Origin: JAFMKE01 sp047621945
GTDB taxonomy: Bacteria; Bacteroidota; Bacteroidia; Chitinophagales; UBA8649
Assembly: GCA_047621945.1 (NCBI GenBank)
Contig: JBLHMK010000001.1
Span: 26,059-90,058, forward strand
DNA length: 64,000 nt
Direction of reading: 5' to 3'
Shown in pieces: positions 26,927 to 35,844 of the stretch. How positions within the stretch are numbered: position 1 is the first letter of the stretch; every line of letters begins with the position of its first letter. Below the pieces are notes generated by a model that saw only the letters and a list, made by a program, of their open reading frames with translations, did not search any database and was not told where the DNA came from. A program made the position numbers and the translations under genes.

Positions 26927-28468
26927 CTAGTCGTGTTCGTCTTTACCATATAGGTATTCACCAACTTTCACTTTACCATAGATATCTTCAAAGTGTTTAT
27001 ATTCTGTCATGGTAACCCTTCTATTGATGTGCTTTCTAGTAATCTCATCAGTATGTTTTAAACCGGCAGCAGCTAAGAGTTCTACTAATGATTCGATGGT
27101 TTCATGATGGTAGTTGGCTACATGTTTTTTCTTTTCTTTTACGACAAGACCTTGCATTAAACTATTGTTTTGGGTGGTTATACCTGTTGGACAAGAGTTG
27201 TTATTGCATTCTAAAGCTTGAATACATCCTAATGCCAGCATCATAGCACGAGCAGAATAACATACATCCGCTCCTAGTGCTATGGTTTTAATAATATGGA
27301 AGGCGGTTGTTATTTTACCAGCTGCTATAATTTTGATGTGCTTTTTAATATTATAACCCACCAAACAATTACTGGCAAATGTCAAGCCGTCCTTGTAAGG
27401 CATTCCCACTGAATTGGTGAATTCTAATGGTGCAGCACCGGTCCCCCCTTCGCCACCATCTATGGCAATAAAATCGGGATAAATGTCTAAACGAATCATG
27501 GTCTTGCAAAGGGCATGAAATTCCTCTTTACTTCCTATACATAGCTTAAATCCTACAGGTTTTCCATCGGATAACTCTCTTAGCTTTTGAACAAATTGAA
27601 TTAATCCTTCAAATTCTTTAAAAGCCCTATGATAAGGCGGAGAATAAACAGTTTTTCCAACTTCCACGTTTCTAATTGCGGCTATTTCTTTTGTTACTTT
27701 TTTGCCAGGTAAGATTCCTCCATGACCGGGTTTAGCTCCTTGTGAAAGCTTCAGTTCAATCATTTTAACTTCTGGTCTTAAGGCATTTTTTCGGAACAAA
27801 TCTCCGTCGAAATTCCCTTCTTTATCTCTACAACCAAAATACCCCGTTCCTACCTGCCAAATAAGATCTCCCCCAGGATTTAAATGATAAGGGCTAATTC
27901 CTCCTTCACCGGTATTATGCGCAAAATGACCAATTTTTGCACCGCCATTTAAGGCTTCAATAGCATTAGCACTTAAGGAACCAAAACTCATAGCTGAAAC
28001 ATTCAACACACTAGCGCTGTATGGTTGCTTGCATTGATGATTCCCAATAGTAACTCTAGGGTCTTGATCTAAATCCTGAGGATTTAAAGAATGGATACAG
28101 TGATTCATCCATTCATATCCTTCAGCATAAATATCTAATTGTGTTCCAAATGGAGCACTATCTAAGTCTTTTTGTGCGCGTTGATAAACGACACTTCTAC
28201 TTATTCGATTAATTGGAGTTCCATTGGTATCAGACTCTACAAAATACTGGTAGATTTTGGGGCGAAGTTCTTCCATTAAGAAACGGCCATGTCCTAAAAC
28301 TGGAAAATTTCTTACCACAGGGTTAATACTAATATACATGTCATACAAGCCAAGAAGAATGATTGGGGCCAAAATAATTAGGAACCAAAGTAGGGAAGTC
28401 CAAAGTACAGAAAACCCTAGTATTAGGGCGATAGAAATAATGCAGAATAATAAAAACGGTTTGCGCAT
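26927..28468 (-). CDS. FMN-binding glutamate synthase-like protein (GltB domain) with membrane anchor
   Basis: About 513 residues from the ATG at 28468 (MRKPFLLFC). Two hydrophobic helices lie at about 4-20 and 23-42, then a GltS central/FMN domain: MSFGSLSANAIEALNGGAKIG, GEGGISPYHL, FIAIDGGEGGTGAAP and AAGKITTAFHIIKTIALGAD. The cysteines C-x5-C-x4-C (encoded near 27191-27230) match the 3Fe-4S site of glutamate synthase. It lacks the glutaminase domain and the gltD partner, so it belongs to the stand-alone family whose reaction is not settled. Convergent with the rhodanese gene. Confidence 0.9.
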   Translation of the reverse strand: MRKPFLLFCIISIALILGFSVLWTSLLWFLIILAPIILLGLYDMYISINPVVRNFPVLGHGRFLMEELRPKIYQYFVESDTNGTPINRISRSVVYQRAQKDLDSAPFGTQLDIYAEGYEWMNHCIHSLNPQDLDQDPRVTIGNHQCKQPYSASVLNVSAMSFGSLSANAIEALNGGAKIGHFAHNTGEGGISPYHLNPGGDLIWQVGTGYFGCRDKEGNFDGDLFRKNALRPEVKMIELKLSQGAKPGHGGILPGKKVTKEIAAIRNVEVGKTVYSPPYHRAFKEFEGLIQFVQKLRELSDGKPVGFKLCIGSKEEFHALCKTMIRLDIYPDFIAIDGGEGGTGAAPLEFTNSVGMPYKDGLTFASNCLVGYNIKKHIKIIAAGKITTAFHIIKTIALGADVCYSARAMMLALGCIQALECNNNSCPTGITTQNNSLMQGLVVKEKKKHVANYHHETIESLVELLAAAGLKHTDEITRKHINRRVTMTEYKHFEDIYGKVKVGEYLYGKDEHD

Positions 28469-28573
28469 AACTGAATAATTGTAGGTCGCAAAGTTGCTTA
28501 AGTTTTTGCACAATTCAAACCTTTATAATTCTAGAGCTTATTCTTATCTTTAGGATTATCTGAAAACTATATT

Positions 28574-30289
28574 ATGAATCGTCCATTATTAAGCCTTTTA
28601 TTCCTCATTCCTTTTTCGCTTTATAGTCAAGAAAAATTGCAAGTTGAAGTGGTTAAGGAAACCGCTGAAACTTTAGTTAACCTGAACAACTCTGCATACT
28701 TTATTGCGGATAAGGAGCAAAATCATTTAGCTGTTGATCTTGTGAAAGCGTATACGGTAGATAGCACATTTACGCGTAAAACGGAGCGGCACAGAGTAGT
28801 GGGTGGAGGATTGATTCGTGTTCTTGGTTTTAGATGGAAGTCAGTTAACCAAACTAGACAAAAAATGGTGGGGTGGGTCAATAAACACTACTTACACGGG
28901 ATGAATGACGAAGCTCAATTTACAGAGTATGATATTAACTATGATTTGATTCCAAGCTTAGATAGATATAAAGACCTAGCCTATTATGCCTACCAAGAAC
29001 AGTTTGGGATGAAGAAAGCAAAAAAGAAAAAAGAGAAGGGGAATGTGCCTTTTATTTACCCGCCAGATGATGCCGACATGACCAAGTATCGCTTCCATTG
29101 TGAAAATACACCAGCGCTTGATTTTCGTACACAGTTGAATACGATGTTCTTTCCAGTGCACAGAAATAATGATTTATCTAAGCATCCTAATTTTATGAAC
29201 CCACATCCAGTTATGGGAATGTATGGTATTTTGGTATTAGACTGTAATCATGGATGTCATCCAGAAATTCATCCTTATGAATGGGTTTGGTGGTTGAATT
29301 TAACTGAAGAAAAAACAACGTGGAATGTAGGGTTCTTAAGGGATGTTAGTAATCGTTTCAAGCATTGGTCTACTAAACGAAGAACTGGTGAAATTAATGT
29401 TCCTTTTACCTTTTCTCTGGATGAAGAAAATTGGTCCATTCAAATTGATCATCAGATGTTTGGGAATTTTAGTGAAGAAGGTTTTAAAGAATTAGACTTG
29501 CAAGGTGAGTATTATGCTTTTGATGAAACTTCACGAGTGTTTGAATTGGGTAATGATTTAAATGGGCAAAGTATTACCGTGAATAGCAATGTTAAAATAC
29601 CTTATGAAAGTTTACAATACGCCCTGAGGAATCTTAAGTTGAATAAGCAGGAGAAGCTATTAACCGGCGAGTTGCATTTAGCCATGTCTATTAATGAGGT
29701 GTATACGGCGGAGATTATTACTTCGTCCTCTAAAATCGAGTCTGAATCTTCAGATTTTGGTCAGCTATTAGAGTTAATGCAAGGTAGCTTTTCAAGTAAA
29801 TTACAAGCAGCAAGCGACACTGATTATTATGATATATCGCTGCACATGTATCCGATATGGGAAGACCTTGGTCCAGGTTGGCTTTATGTAGAACAAGCTG
29901 TTTCTAGCATGCCGGACAAACCATACCGTCAACGAATCTATCAGGTCCAACAAATAGATGCAGCTAGTTTTAGAAGTGATATTTATACCTTGCCAAATGA
30001 AGAAAGCGCCATTAGTAAGTGGAATGACCCTAGTTTTTTTGACCAATGGGAACCTGCAGATTTAAAGATGAAAGAGGGTTGTGGAGTATATTTGAAGAAG
30101 ACTGGAGAATTTCAATTTGAAGGGTCAACACTAAATGGCACTTGTCTCAGTGATTTCCGTGGAGCAAGTTATACAACGTCTGTTGTTAATATCAATGCTG
30201 ATGGTTTAGCTAATTGGGACAGGGGTTTTGATGCGAATGGCAGCCATGTTTGGGGCGCAGAAAAAGGGGCCTATGACTATAAAAAGTAA
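28574..30289 (+). CDS. exported protein of unknown function
   Basis: A 571-residue secreted protein with a signal peptide (about 1-19, ending LYSQ). Not recognised. Visible features: basic linker KKAKKKKEKG around 150-159, then an acidic/aromatic region with HCENTPALDF and a Cys/His segment LDCNHGCHPEIHPYEWVWW (about 215-233) that looks like a possible metal site, followed by beta-rich repeats and a C-terminal part with CGVYLKKTGEFQFEGSTLNG. Residues about 395-571 resemble a beta-barrel lipocalin-like or CpcT-type fold by strand pattern only. Single-gene unit on the forward strand. Confidence 0.6.
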   Translation: MNRPLLSLLFLIPFSLYSQEKLQVEVVKETAETLVNLNNSAYFIADKEQNHLAVDLVKAYTVDSTFTRKTERHRVVGGGLIRVLGFRWKSVNQTRQKMVGWVNKHYLHGMNDEAQFTEYDINYDLIPSLDRYKDLAYYAYQEQFGMKKAKKKKEKGNVPFIYPPDDADMTKYRFHCENTPALDFRTQLNTMFFPVHRNNDLSKHPNFMNPHPVMGMYGILVLDCNHGCHPEIHPYEWVWWLNLTEEKTTWNVGFLRDVSNRFKHWSTKRRTGEINVPFTFSLDEENWSIQIDHQMFGNFSEEGFKELDLQGEYYAFDETSRVFELGNDLNGQSITVNSNVKIPYESLQYALRNLKLNKQEKLLTGELHLAMSINEVYTAEIITSSSKIESESSDFGQLLELMQGSFSSKLQAASDTDYYDISLHMYPIWEDLGPGWLYVEQAVSSMPDKPYRQRIYQVQQIDAASFRSDIYTLPNEESAISKWNDPSFFDQWEPADLKMKEGCGVYLKKTGEFQFEGSTLNGTCLSDFRGASYTTSVVNINADGLANWDRGFDANGSHVWGAEKGAYDYKK

Positions 30290-30385
30290 AATTATTTATA
30301 TAACTTTTTACAAAAAACCCTTGATTAGTTGTTAAAATCGAGAGTTAACATGGTATAGTGTGCCCTATCGGCAAAAATAGATACC

Positions 30386-30705
30386 ATGAAAAGAACACTA
30401 CTTTTTGTATTCATTTGCGGCTTATGAGCAAGTGCTTACGCTCAGATAAGATATACCATTGAAGCAGATTACTTTTATAAATGTAATGGTTGCCAGGATT
30501 GTTACGGATTCGGTGCTGGAGATAGTGACTTTGAAATTTGCACGCGAATTCAAGATGGGTCAACCTTAGGTATATCTAATTATGATGAAGAATGTTACGA
30601 ACGAGAGGTAGAGAATTTTCCTTGCTTTCAGGAGGTTGTGGTTCTTATTTATGTGTTGTGGCCAATTCCTCATTTGCGGGAAAGAAAATAATTACTTTAA
30701 GCTAA
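30386..30705 (+). pseudogene. degraded cysteine-rich exported protein gene
   Basis: ATG at 30386 begins a signal peptide (MKRTLLFVFICGL) that is cut by an in-frame TGA at 30425-30427, after which the frame continues as ASAYAQIRYTIEADYFY and a Cys-rich stretch (CNGCQDCYGFGAGDSDFEI). Near 30630 the coding pattern moves to another frame and reads GGCGSYLCVVANSSFAGKK to TAA at 30703-30705. Both lesions point to a decayed small secreted protein. No family was recognised. The 593-base gap between the genes at 30289 and 30884 holds only this remnant; an inverted repeat TAAGCTAA/TTAGCTTA (30698-30720) lacks a T run. Confidence 0.72.
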
Positions 30706-30883
30706 GGTCTTGTTAGCTTAAAAAGATAAAAATAAATCTGAAAACCAAAAACACTAACAGTTGAATTTCATCGTATTATGAAAACGTTAGTCAGAATTTA
30801 ATAAAAATAACATCCTCAAATTAAACCTTTTGAAGTATTGACCGTCTAACAAATAATATTAAGCTCTAAAAATAAAAATTGCT

Positions 30884-31822
30884 ATGAAATTAGAATTTAA
30901 AAAAGCCTACAGAGGGATTAATAGCTTGCTTTTAATTATTTTATTTACATTTTTTGCTTGTAGTAAATCTGAAGATGATAATATGAATAATGTGAATGAA
31001 ACCGACCACCTAACCCATTTGCCCTTTGGAGGCAATGCTCCTACGAATATTTTGATCCAAAATCAAGGGGCACAAAATCCTGATTTTCTTTCACTTTGGC
31101 TTTGTGGTCTTCCCTCCAATGGCGCTGGTGCTAATGATGCTAGTGATTGGACAAATGATGATGGTACTTGGGATTACACAAAGAAACCTCAAGTAGAAGG
31201 AAACGTAACTTGGAATCACGAATTGAATATTATTTTAGATGGTAATGGAAACAGAATAATAACTGGAAATAATCTACCCAATCACCCTACAGGAGTTTTT
31301 CCTATTCAAGCCAATACGGAAGCTTGGAATTATGATAAGAATCCAAATATCATTTCAGAACAAGTTGTAAATTATACTTTACCAGCGTTACCAGAAATAG
31401 CTATAAGCCCAAGTTGTGTGGGTTTTGGACCTGCGGGATTTTCATTAACTGGAGCAGCTATTTATCATGGCGCTTCAACACTTGGCACAGATGCAGCTGC
31501 TCATGAAATATTAGATAGATTTGGCGGTCATACAGATGGAACAGAAAGATACCATTATCATTATCCTGCTCAAGATTTGCAAGACCATATACATCCTCAT
31601 GAAAATGGGCATTCAGCACTTATGGGTTATATGATTGATGGTTTTGCCATTTATGGTCCTTATGGTGAAAATGGCGAGTTGTTAAAATCTGAAGATTTAG
31701 ATGAATGTCATGGACACGCCCATTCCGTTCTTTGGGATGGACAAATGGTCAGCTTATACCACTATCATTGGACCTATGATTTCCCCTACAATATTGGTTG
31801 TTATAGAGGAACACCACAATAA
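30884..31822 (+). CDS. YHYH-domain lipoprotein
   Basis: A 312-residue lipoprotein (lipobox FFAC, Cys26). The C-terminal half is the YHYH domain: ERYHYHYPAQ, DHIHPHENGHSALMGYMIDG, FAIYGPYG, ECHGHAHS and SLYHYHWTYDFPY, very rich in His and aromatics, which suggests metal binding at the cell surface. Residues about 45-175 carry conserved-looking polar repeats (GGNAPTNILIQNQGAQ). It is 17 bp upstream of a sulfatase, and both encode lipoproteins, so a shared surface role in degrading a sulfated polymer is inferred. Confidence 0.9.
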   Translation: MKLEFKKAYRGINSLLLIILFTFFACSKSEDDNMNNVNETDHLTHLPFGGNAPTNILIQNQGAQNPDFLSLWLCGLPSNGAGANDASDWTNDDGTWDYTKKPQVEGNVTWNHELNIILDGNGNRIITGNNLPNHPTGVFPIQANTEAWNYDKNPNIISEQVVNYTLPALPEIAISPSCVGFGPAGFSLTGAAIYHGASTLGTDAAAHEILDRFGGHTDGTERYHYHYPAQDLQDHIHPHENGHSALMGYMIDGFAIYGPYGENGELLKSEDLDECHGHAHSVLWDGQMVSLYHYHWTYDFPYNIGCYRGTPQ

Positions 31823-31839
31823 GTTTAAAATAACTTTTT

Positions 31840-33129
31840 ATGTTAAAATTCAAATATTTTTCACTAATACTTAGTCTTAGTTTTTTAATTGCCTCTTGTT
31901 CAAAAGACAATAATATTATAGCAACAATTACAAGTAGCCCTAATATTCTATTTATCATCGCGGATGATTTAGGCAAAGATGCAATAAACGGATATCAAGA
32001 GGGTAGTATTAAGCCAACTACTCCAAATATTGATGCCATTAGAAATAATGGATTATTATTTAGCAACTTTTGGGTCAATCCAACTTGCACCCCTACAAGA
32101 GCAGCAATAATAACAGGTAAGTATGGCTATCATACAAACGTTAAAGGTGTTGGAGATGTTTTAAATTCATCTGAAACAGTTATTCAAAAATACATTATCG
32201 ATAACACAAACAATAAGTATGCTACTGCTGTAGTGGGCAAATGGCATTTGTCTGGGAACAATGCAAGCTTCAACCCTGAGTCTTTTGGTATTGACTATTA
32301 TTCAGGCTTAATTAGAGGAGCTGTTGATGATTATTATCAATGGCAACTTTCAGAAAATGGTGGCAGTAGTTTACAAACAGCTTATACCACAGAAGTTTTT
32401 ACAGATTTAGCAATTGATTGGATGAATGAGCAAAGCAAACCTTGGTTTCTTTGGTTAGCTTATAATGCTCCACACACTCCTTTTCATTTGCCACCAAGCA
32501 ATATGCACAGCCAAGGAAGTTTAGCCGAATACGTAACAGGTGTGAATGCGACTCCTTATTATATGGCTGCTATTGAAGCTATGGATTATCAAATTGGGAG
32601 ATTATTAGATAGTATACCATCAGAAGATAGGGCTAATACAATAATTATTTTCATTGGAGATAATGGAACTCCAAACCAAGTTGCTCAAAGTCCTTATACA
32701 AGTTCTACCGTTAAAAACACTTTATACCAAGGAGGAATAAATGTTCCTATGTTTATTTCAGGCAATGGTGTTTCTAGAACAGGAACGGAGGATAATATAT
32801 TAAGCGGAACAGATCTTTTTGCAACTATTGCAGAAATTGCAGGAGTTAGTTTAAACGAATATAATGATAGTAAAAGTTTCAAATCTTTATTATCTCAATC
32901 TGATACCATTAGAAATTATCAATACTCAGAGTTAAATGATGGTACAACTGATTTCTGGACTATAAGTAATGGTACTTATAAACTAATATTGCGCATAGGA
33001 AATGAAGAAATGTATCATTTAGCCAACGATCCTTATGAACAAATTAATTTATTGAATGGTAATTTGTCTTCAATAGAACAGAATGTAAAACTGGAATTAG
33101 AAGCTGAATTGGATGTCATAAGGCAATAA
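31840..33129 (+). CDS. type I sulfatase, lipoprotein
   Basis: A 429-residue formylglycine sulfatase that hydrolyses a sulfate ester. Lipobox IASC gives Cys20 as the membrane anchor. ILFIIADDLGKD at about 36-47 supplies metal-binding Asp residues, and NPTCTPTRAA puts the Cys modified to formylglycine at 83 (C-x-P-x-R). Later NAPHTPFH and FIGDNGTPN complete the site. It follows the YHYH gene by 17 bp. The activating enzyme is not in the window. Substrate (polysaccharide or small molecule) cannot be read. Confidence 0.93.
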   Translation: MLKFKYFSLILSLSFLIASCSKDNNIIATITSSPNILFIIADDLGKDAINGYQEGSIKPTTPNIDAIRNNGLLFSNFWVNPTCTPTRAAIITGKYGYHTNVKGVGDVLNSSETVIQKYIIDNTNNKYATAVVGKWHLSGNNASFNPESFGIDYYSGLIRGAVDDYYQWQLSENGGSSLQTAYTTEVFTDLAIDWMNEQSKPWFLWLAYNAPHTPFHLPPSNMHSQGSLAEYVTGVNATPYYMAAIEAMDYQIGRLLDSIPSEDRANTIIIFIGDNGTPNQVAQSPYTSSTVKNTLYQGGINVPMFISGNGVSRTGTEDNILSGTDLFATIAEIAGVSLNEYNDSKSFKSLLSQSDTIRNYQYSELNDGTTDFWTISNGTYKLILRIGNEEMYHLANDPYEQINLLNGNLSSIEQNVKLELEAELDVIRQ

Positions 33130-33165
33130 AGAAAACTGACTACAACAAAAAAACATAGGTAATAG

Positions 33166-33918
33166 CTTCCTATCGTTAGCTACTCCCCATATTCAAGCGA
33201 TGGTTCTTGGTGATATTATTGTAATGATAATGGACCCCCATCTAATGATTTGGATGACATTTTGATATTCTCTGTGCGACCAAATGGAAATGTTTTTGAT
33301 GGTACTGCGAATATTATCTTACATGGTGTTCCAGGCTTTGCTGAAGACCCAGGAATAGAAGCAAGTTGGACAATGAGAAAATATTGGAATTTCACGGATA
33401 CTTCTGGTTCTATTGTTAATCCAGTGGATTTACAGGTGCTGCGGGCGCCGGGCCAGGGAGTTCTCTATTGCCAGTAGAATTGATGTTCTTCAAAGGAAAG
33501 CATATTGATGCAGGAAACCTATGGTATAATAAACTATGCTTATGTGGATGAAGAGTTTGCCAATGCTGTTAATTACTATAGATTGAAGAATGAAGATTTT
33601 GATGGAACTTACGAGATCTCGGCTATTGATAATAACAAACAAGAGTTGGATGAAAGTAAGATCTTGTTATTGTACCCTAATCCTTCAACTCAAGGCTTAA
33701 TCAATTTGGATGCCTTTATTGCAAATGAAGGAGAGTTTAGAATTGAGGTATATGATTTAGTAGGTAAGAAAATTTCTAGCCATAAAGTGTACCTTGATAA
33801 GGGTAAACAAACTATTCAAGTTAATTTTGATGGAATGGGAAGTGGTTCCTTCATTGCTGAAAAGCTTGAAACATCTACCAATGAACGAGTAAAGAAAAAG
33901 TTTGTTCGAACTAATTAG
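33166..33918 (+). pseudogene. remnant of a T9SS-secreted protein with type A sorting domain
   Basis: Coding traces in three frames make one broken gene. Part 1 (frame of 33250) has an in-frame TGA at 33211-33213 and reads SDGSW, then CNDNGPPSNDLDDILIFSVR. Near 33426-33436 the pattern moves to another frame (GAGPGSSLLPVELMFFKGKH), the usual lead-in to the terminal region of T9SS cargo. The third part begins near 33505 (INYAYVDEEFANAVNYYRLK) and ends with the sorting domain (LYPNPSTQGLINL and a basic tail VKKKFVRTN). The roughly 60 residues normally between the last two parts are missing, so it cannot encode a working protein. Confidence 0.8.
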
Positions 33919-33928
33919 CATACTAAAC

Positions 33929-33956
33929 GGACTTGAGTTAACTCAAGTCCTTTTTT
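33929..33956 (+). terminator. intrinsic terminator after the T9SS remnant
   Basis: GGACTTGA (33929-33936) pairs with TCAAGTCC (33943-33950) around GTTAAC, followed by six T. Confidence 0.92.
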
Positions 33957-34020
33957 ATTTCTTTCCTGATAGTTAGCATAACTTTTTTGTTAAACGCACA
34001 TTCCTTCCGTTTAGCTTTAG

Positions 34021-34028
34021 TAATTTTG
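34021..34028 (+). promoter_or_regulatory. candidate -7 box of rmuC
   Basis: TAATTTTG matches TAnnTTTG exactly and ends four bases before the rmuC ATG, as at nadK. It follows the terminator at 33929-33956. The -33 partner is not clear. Confidence 0.45.
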
Positions 34029-34032
34029 CACA

Positions 34033-35316
34033 ATGAGTATTAGCTTAATAATTATATTATCATTGGCCGCAGGCTTAGTGCTGGGCTTTGGGTTTATGTA
34101 TCTAAAGTCAAAGGCTGATGTTGGAAAAATTCTTGGAAAAGTAGAGTTGTTAGAAGCTGACAATGCAAGCTTGAAAAGTAGTCTAGTAGGGTGGCAAGCT
34201 AAAAGTAATGAACTTAATAATTTGCTAGCTGGTGCAGAAAAAGACATTGAACATTTACATGAAAAACTAAGAAGTCAGGAGCAAAATCAAGAGGAGTCCC
34301 AAGAGAAAATGATCTTGCAATTTGAAAGTATGGCGAGTAAAATTCTAACTGAGAATAGTCAAAAATTTTCAGCGCAGAATAAAGAGTCCATTACGCATAT
34401 ATTAAACCCATTGAAAGAAAAGATTAGTGATTTCGAAAAGAAAGTGGAATCTACAAACAAGGAGAGTATTGATATGCATGCCTCTTTAAGACAGCAGATT
34501 TTGGGCTTACGTGAGTTGAATGAGCAGATGAGTAAGGAAGCTGTCAATTTAACTAAAGCGCTGAAGGGAGATAGCAAGAAACAAGGAAATTGGGGAGAGT
34601 TGGTCCTAGAGCGAGTGTTAGAAAAATCAGGCCTGGAAAAAGGTAGAGAATACGATGTACAGAAAAGTTTTAATCGACCAGATGGCTCCAGAGTATTGCC
34701 TGACGTAATCATCCATTTACCGGATGGCAAGAAGATGATAGTCGATAGTAAGGTTAGTTTGACGGCTTATGAGCAATTTGTAAACAGTGATGATGAGTTA
34801 GAGCAAAACCGATTCTTAAAAGCACATATTGATTCTATTAAGAAGCATATAGATGGCTTGGGCAATCAGAACTATCATGACTTATACCAAATTGAGAGTC
34901 CAAATTTTGTATTAATGTTTATCCCAATCGAGCCAGCTTTTGCTATTGCTATTAATCACGATGATAAGTTATACAACAAAGCATTCGATAAGAACATTGT
35001 AATTGTTACACCGAGTACCTTGCTAGCTACCTTAAGAACTATAGATACCATGTGGAGTAATGATAAGCAGCAAAGGAATGCATTAGAGATTGCTGTGCAG
35101 GCAGGAGGGCTTTATGATAAGTTTGAGGGCTTGATGCAGGATTTGGTTAAAGTAGGTAAGAAAATACAGGAAACAGATGGCGAATACAAAAGTGCCATGA
35201 ATAAGCTTTTCGAAGGGAAAGGCAATCTCATCAACCGAGTTGAAAAATTGAAAAAGCTTGGCGCAAAGGCAAATAAAAGTCTTCCAAGTAGTATCGTTGA
35301 TCGGGCGGAAGAGTAG
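34033..35316 (+). CDS. rmuC: RmuC-family DNA recombination protein
   Basis: A 427-residue protein with one N-terminal membrane helix (about 4-25), a coiled coil (about 35-165) and the RmuC domain (about 180-385) with the conserved NRPDGSRVLPDVIIHLPDGKK and VDSKVSL motifs of a nuclease-like fold. RmuC limits inversions between short inverted repeats in E. coli; the biochemical role is inferred from that. Length and architecture are typical. Terminated or not before ssb, 123 bp downstream, is unclear. Confidence 0.93.
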   Translation: MSISLIIILSLAAGLVLGFGFMYLKSKADVGKILGKVELLEADNASLKSSLVGWQAKSNELNNLLAGAEKDIEHLHEKLRSQEQNQEESQEKMILQFESMASKILTENSQKFSAQNKESITHILNPLKEKISDFEKKVESTNKESIDMHASLRQQILGLRELNEQMSKEAVNLTKALKGDSKKQGNWGELVLERVLEKSGLEKGREYDVQKSFNRPDGSRVLPDVIIHLPDGKKMIVDSKVSLTAYEQFVNSDDELEQNRFLKAHIDSIKKHIDGLGNQNYHDLYQIESPNFVLMFIPIEPAFAIAINHDDKLYNKAFDKNIVIVTPSTLLATLRTIDTMWSNDKQQRNALEIAVQAGGLYDKFEGLMQDLVKVGKKIQETDGEYKSAMNKLFEGKGNLINRVEKLKKLGAKANKSLPSSIVDRAEE

Positions 35317-35339
35317 TCTCAAGAATTAATATGCTTTAT

Positions 35340-35373
35340 CCGTTTATAAACGGATACTAACGTATAATATACG
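35340..35373. promoter_or_regulatory. two adjacent palindromes upstream of ssb
   Basis: CCGTTTATAAACGG (35340-35353) is a perfect 14-bp palindrome and CGTATAATATACG (35361-35373) a perfect 13-bp one, sharing half-site ends CGTnTA/TAnACG. They lie 66-100 bases before the ssb ATG in the promoter region and may be an operator, for example for a LexA-like repressor; this is inference. Confidence 0.5.
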
Positions 35374-35439
35374 AATAGTAGGAAGAAAGGATTATATATT
35401 TACATTACAATTAAATATTATATAACCTAAATTTTTATT

Positions 35440-35781
35440 ATGACTACTTTAAAAAATCATGTACAACTTATCGGTAGAATAGGATCCGACACAGAATTAA
35501 AAACTTTGGAAAGTGGAAAGTCTTTGCTGAACATTTCTATAGCTACAAACGACTACTACAAGGATAAAGAAGGGAATAAACAGGAGAAAACGGAATGGCA
35601 CCGATTAGTAGCTTGGGGCAAAACAGCCGAGAATATCGATAAATTGGTAAACAAGGGTGATGAAATTGCAATCGAAGGGAAATTGACTCATAGAAGTTAT
35701 GAAAAAGATGGGGAAACCCGCTATGCTTCGGAAGTCCTTGTCAATGAATTCTTATTATTGAAGAGTGTAGAACAAAAGTAA
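35440..35781 (+). CDS. ssb: single-stranded DNA-binding protein
   Basis: A 113-residue OB-fold SSB that coats ssDNA during replication and repair. NHVQLIGRIGSDTELK at the N-terminus, WHRLVAWGKTAENIDKLVNKG and EIAIEGKLTHRSYEKDGETRY are family hallmarks. The disordered linker and acidic C-terminal tip used to recruit partners are absent, as in the short Bacteroidota SSB paralogues, so it may be an accessory SSB. Two palindromes precede it. Confidence 0.94.
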   Translation: MTTLKNHVQLIGRIGSDTELKTLESGKSLLNISIATNDYYKDKEGNKQEKTEWHRLVAWGKTAENIDKLVNKGDEIAIEGKLTHRSYEKDGETRYASEVLVNEFLLLKSVEQK

Positions 35782-35790
35782 ATTCTTGTT

Positions 35791-35844
35791 AGTTTCGGTG
35801 CTTTGTGGTTTGACTCCCCCTCTTTGCCTTGAGGTGCCGAAACT
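35791..35844. repeat. inverted repeat between ssb and the SRPBCC gene
   Basis: AGTTTCGG (35791-35798) is the reverse complement of CCGAAACT (35837-35844) with 38 bases between, containing a C-rich stretch. It covers the convergent 3' ends of ssb and the SRPBCC gene (stop at 35843). No T run follows on either strand; could be a terminator-like structure. Confidence 0.45.

Noticed and set aside
30698..30720. Inverted repeat TAAGCTAA/TTAGCTTA as a terminator
   Set aside because: No T run follows on either strand.
18277..33213. Reassigned stop codons (TAA or TGA as sense) because of several in-frame stops
   Set aside because: TAA ends nearly all genes and TGA ends the TetR gene and the PhoB-type regulator gene at overlapping junctions, so both are stops here.
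30386..33918. The two pseudogenes as halves of one gene split by insertion of the YHYH-sulfatase pair
   Set aside because: No target-site duplication or shared frame joins them, and each shows its own internal lesions, so a common origin cannot be supported.
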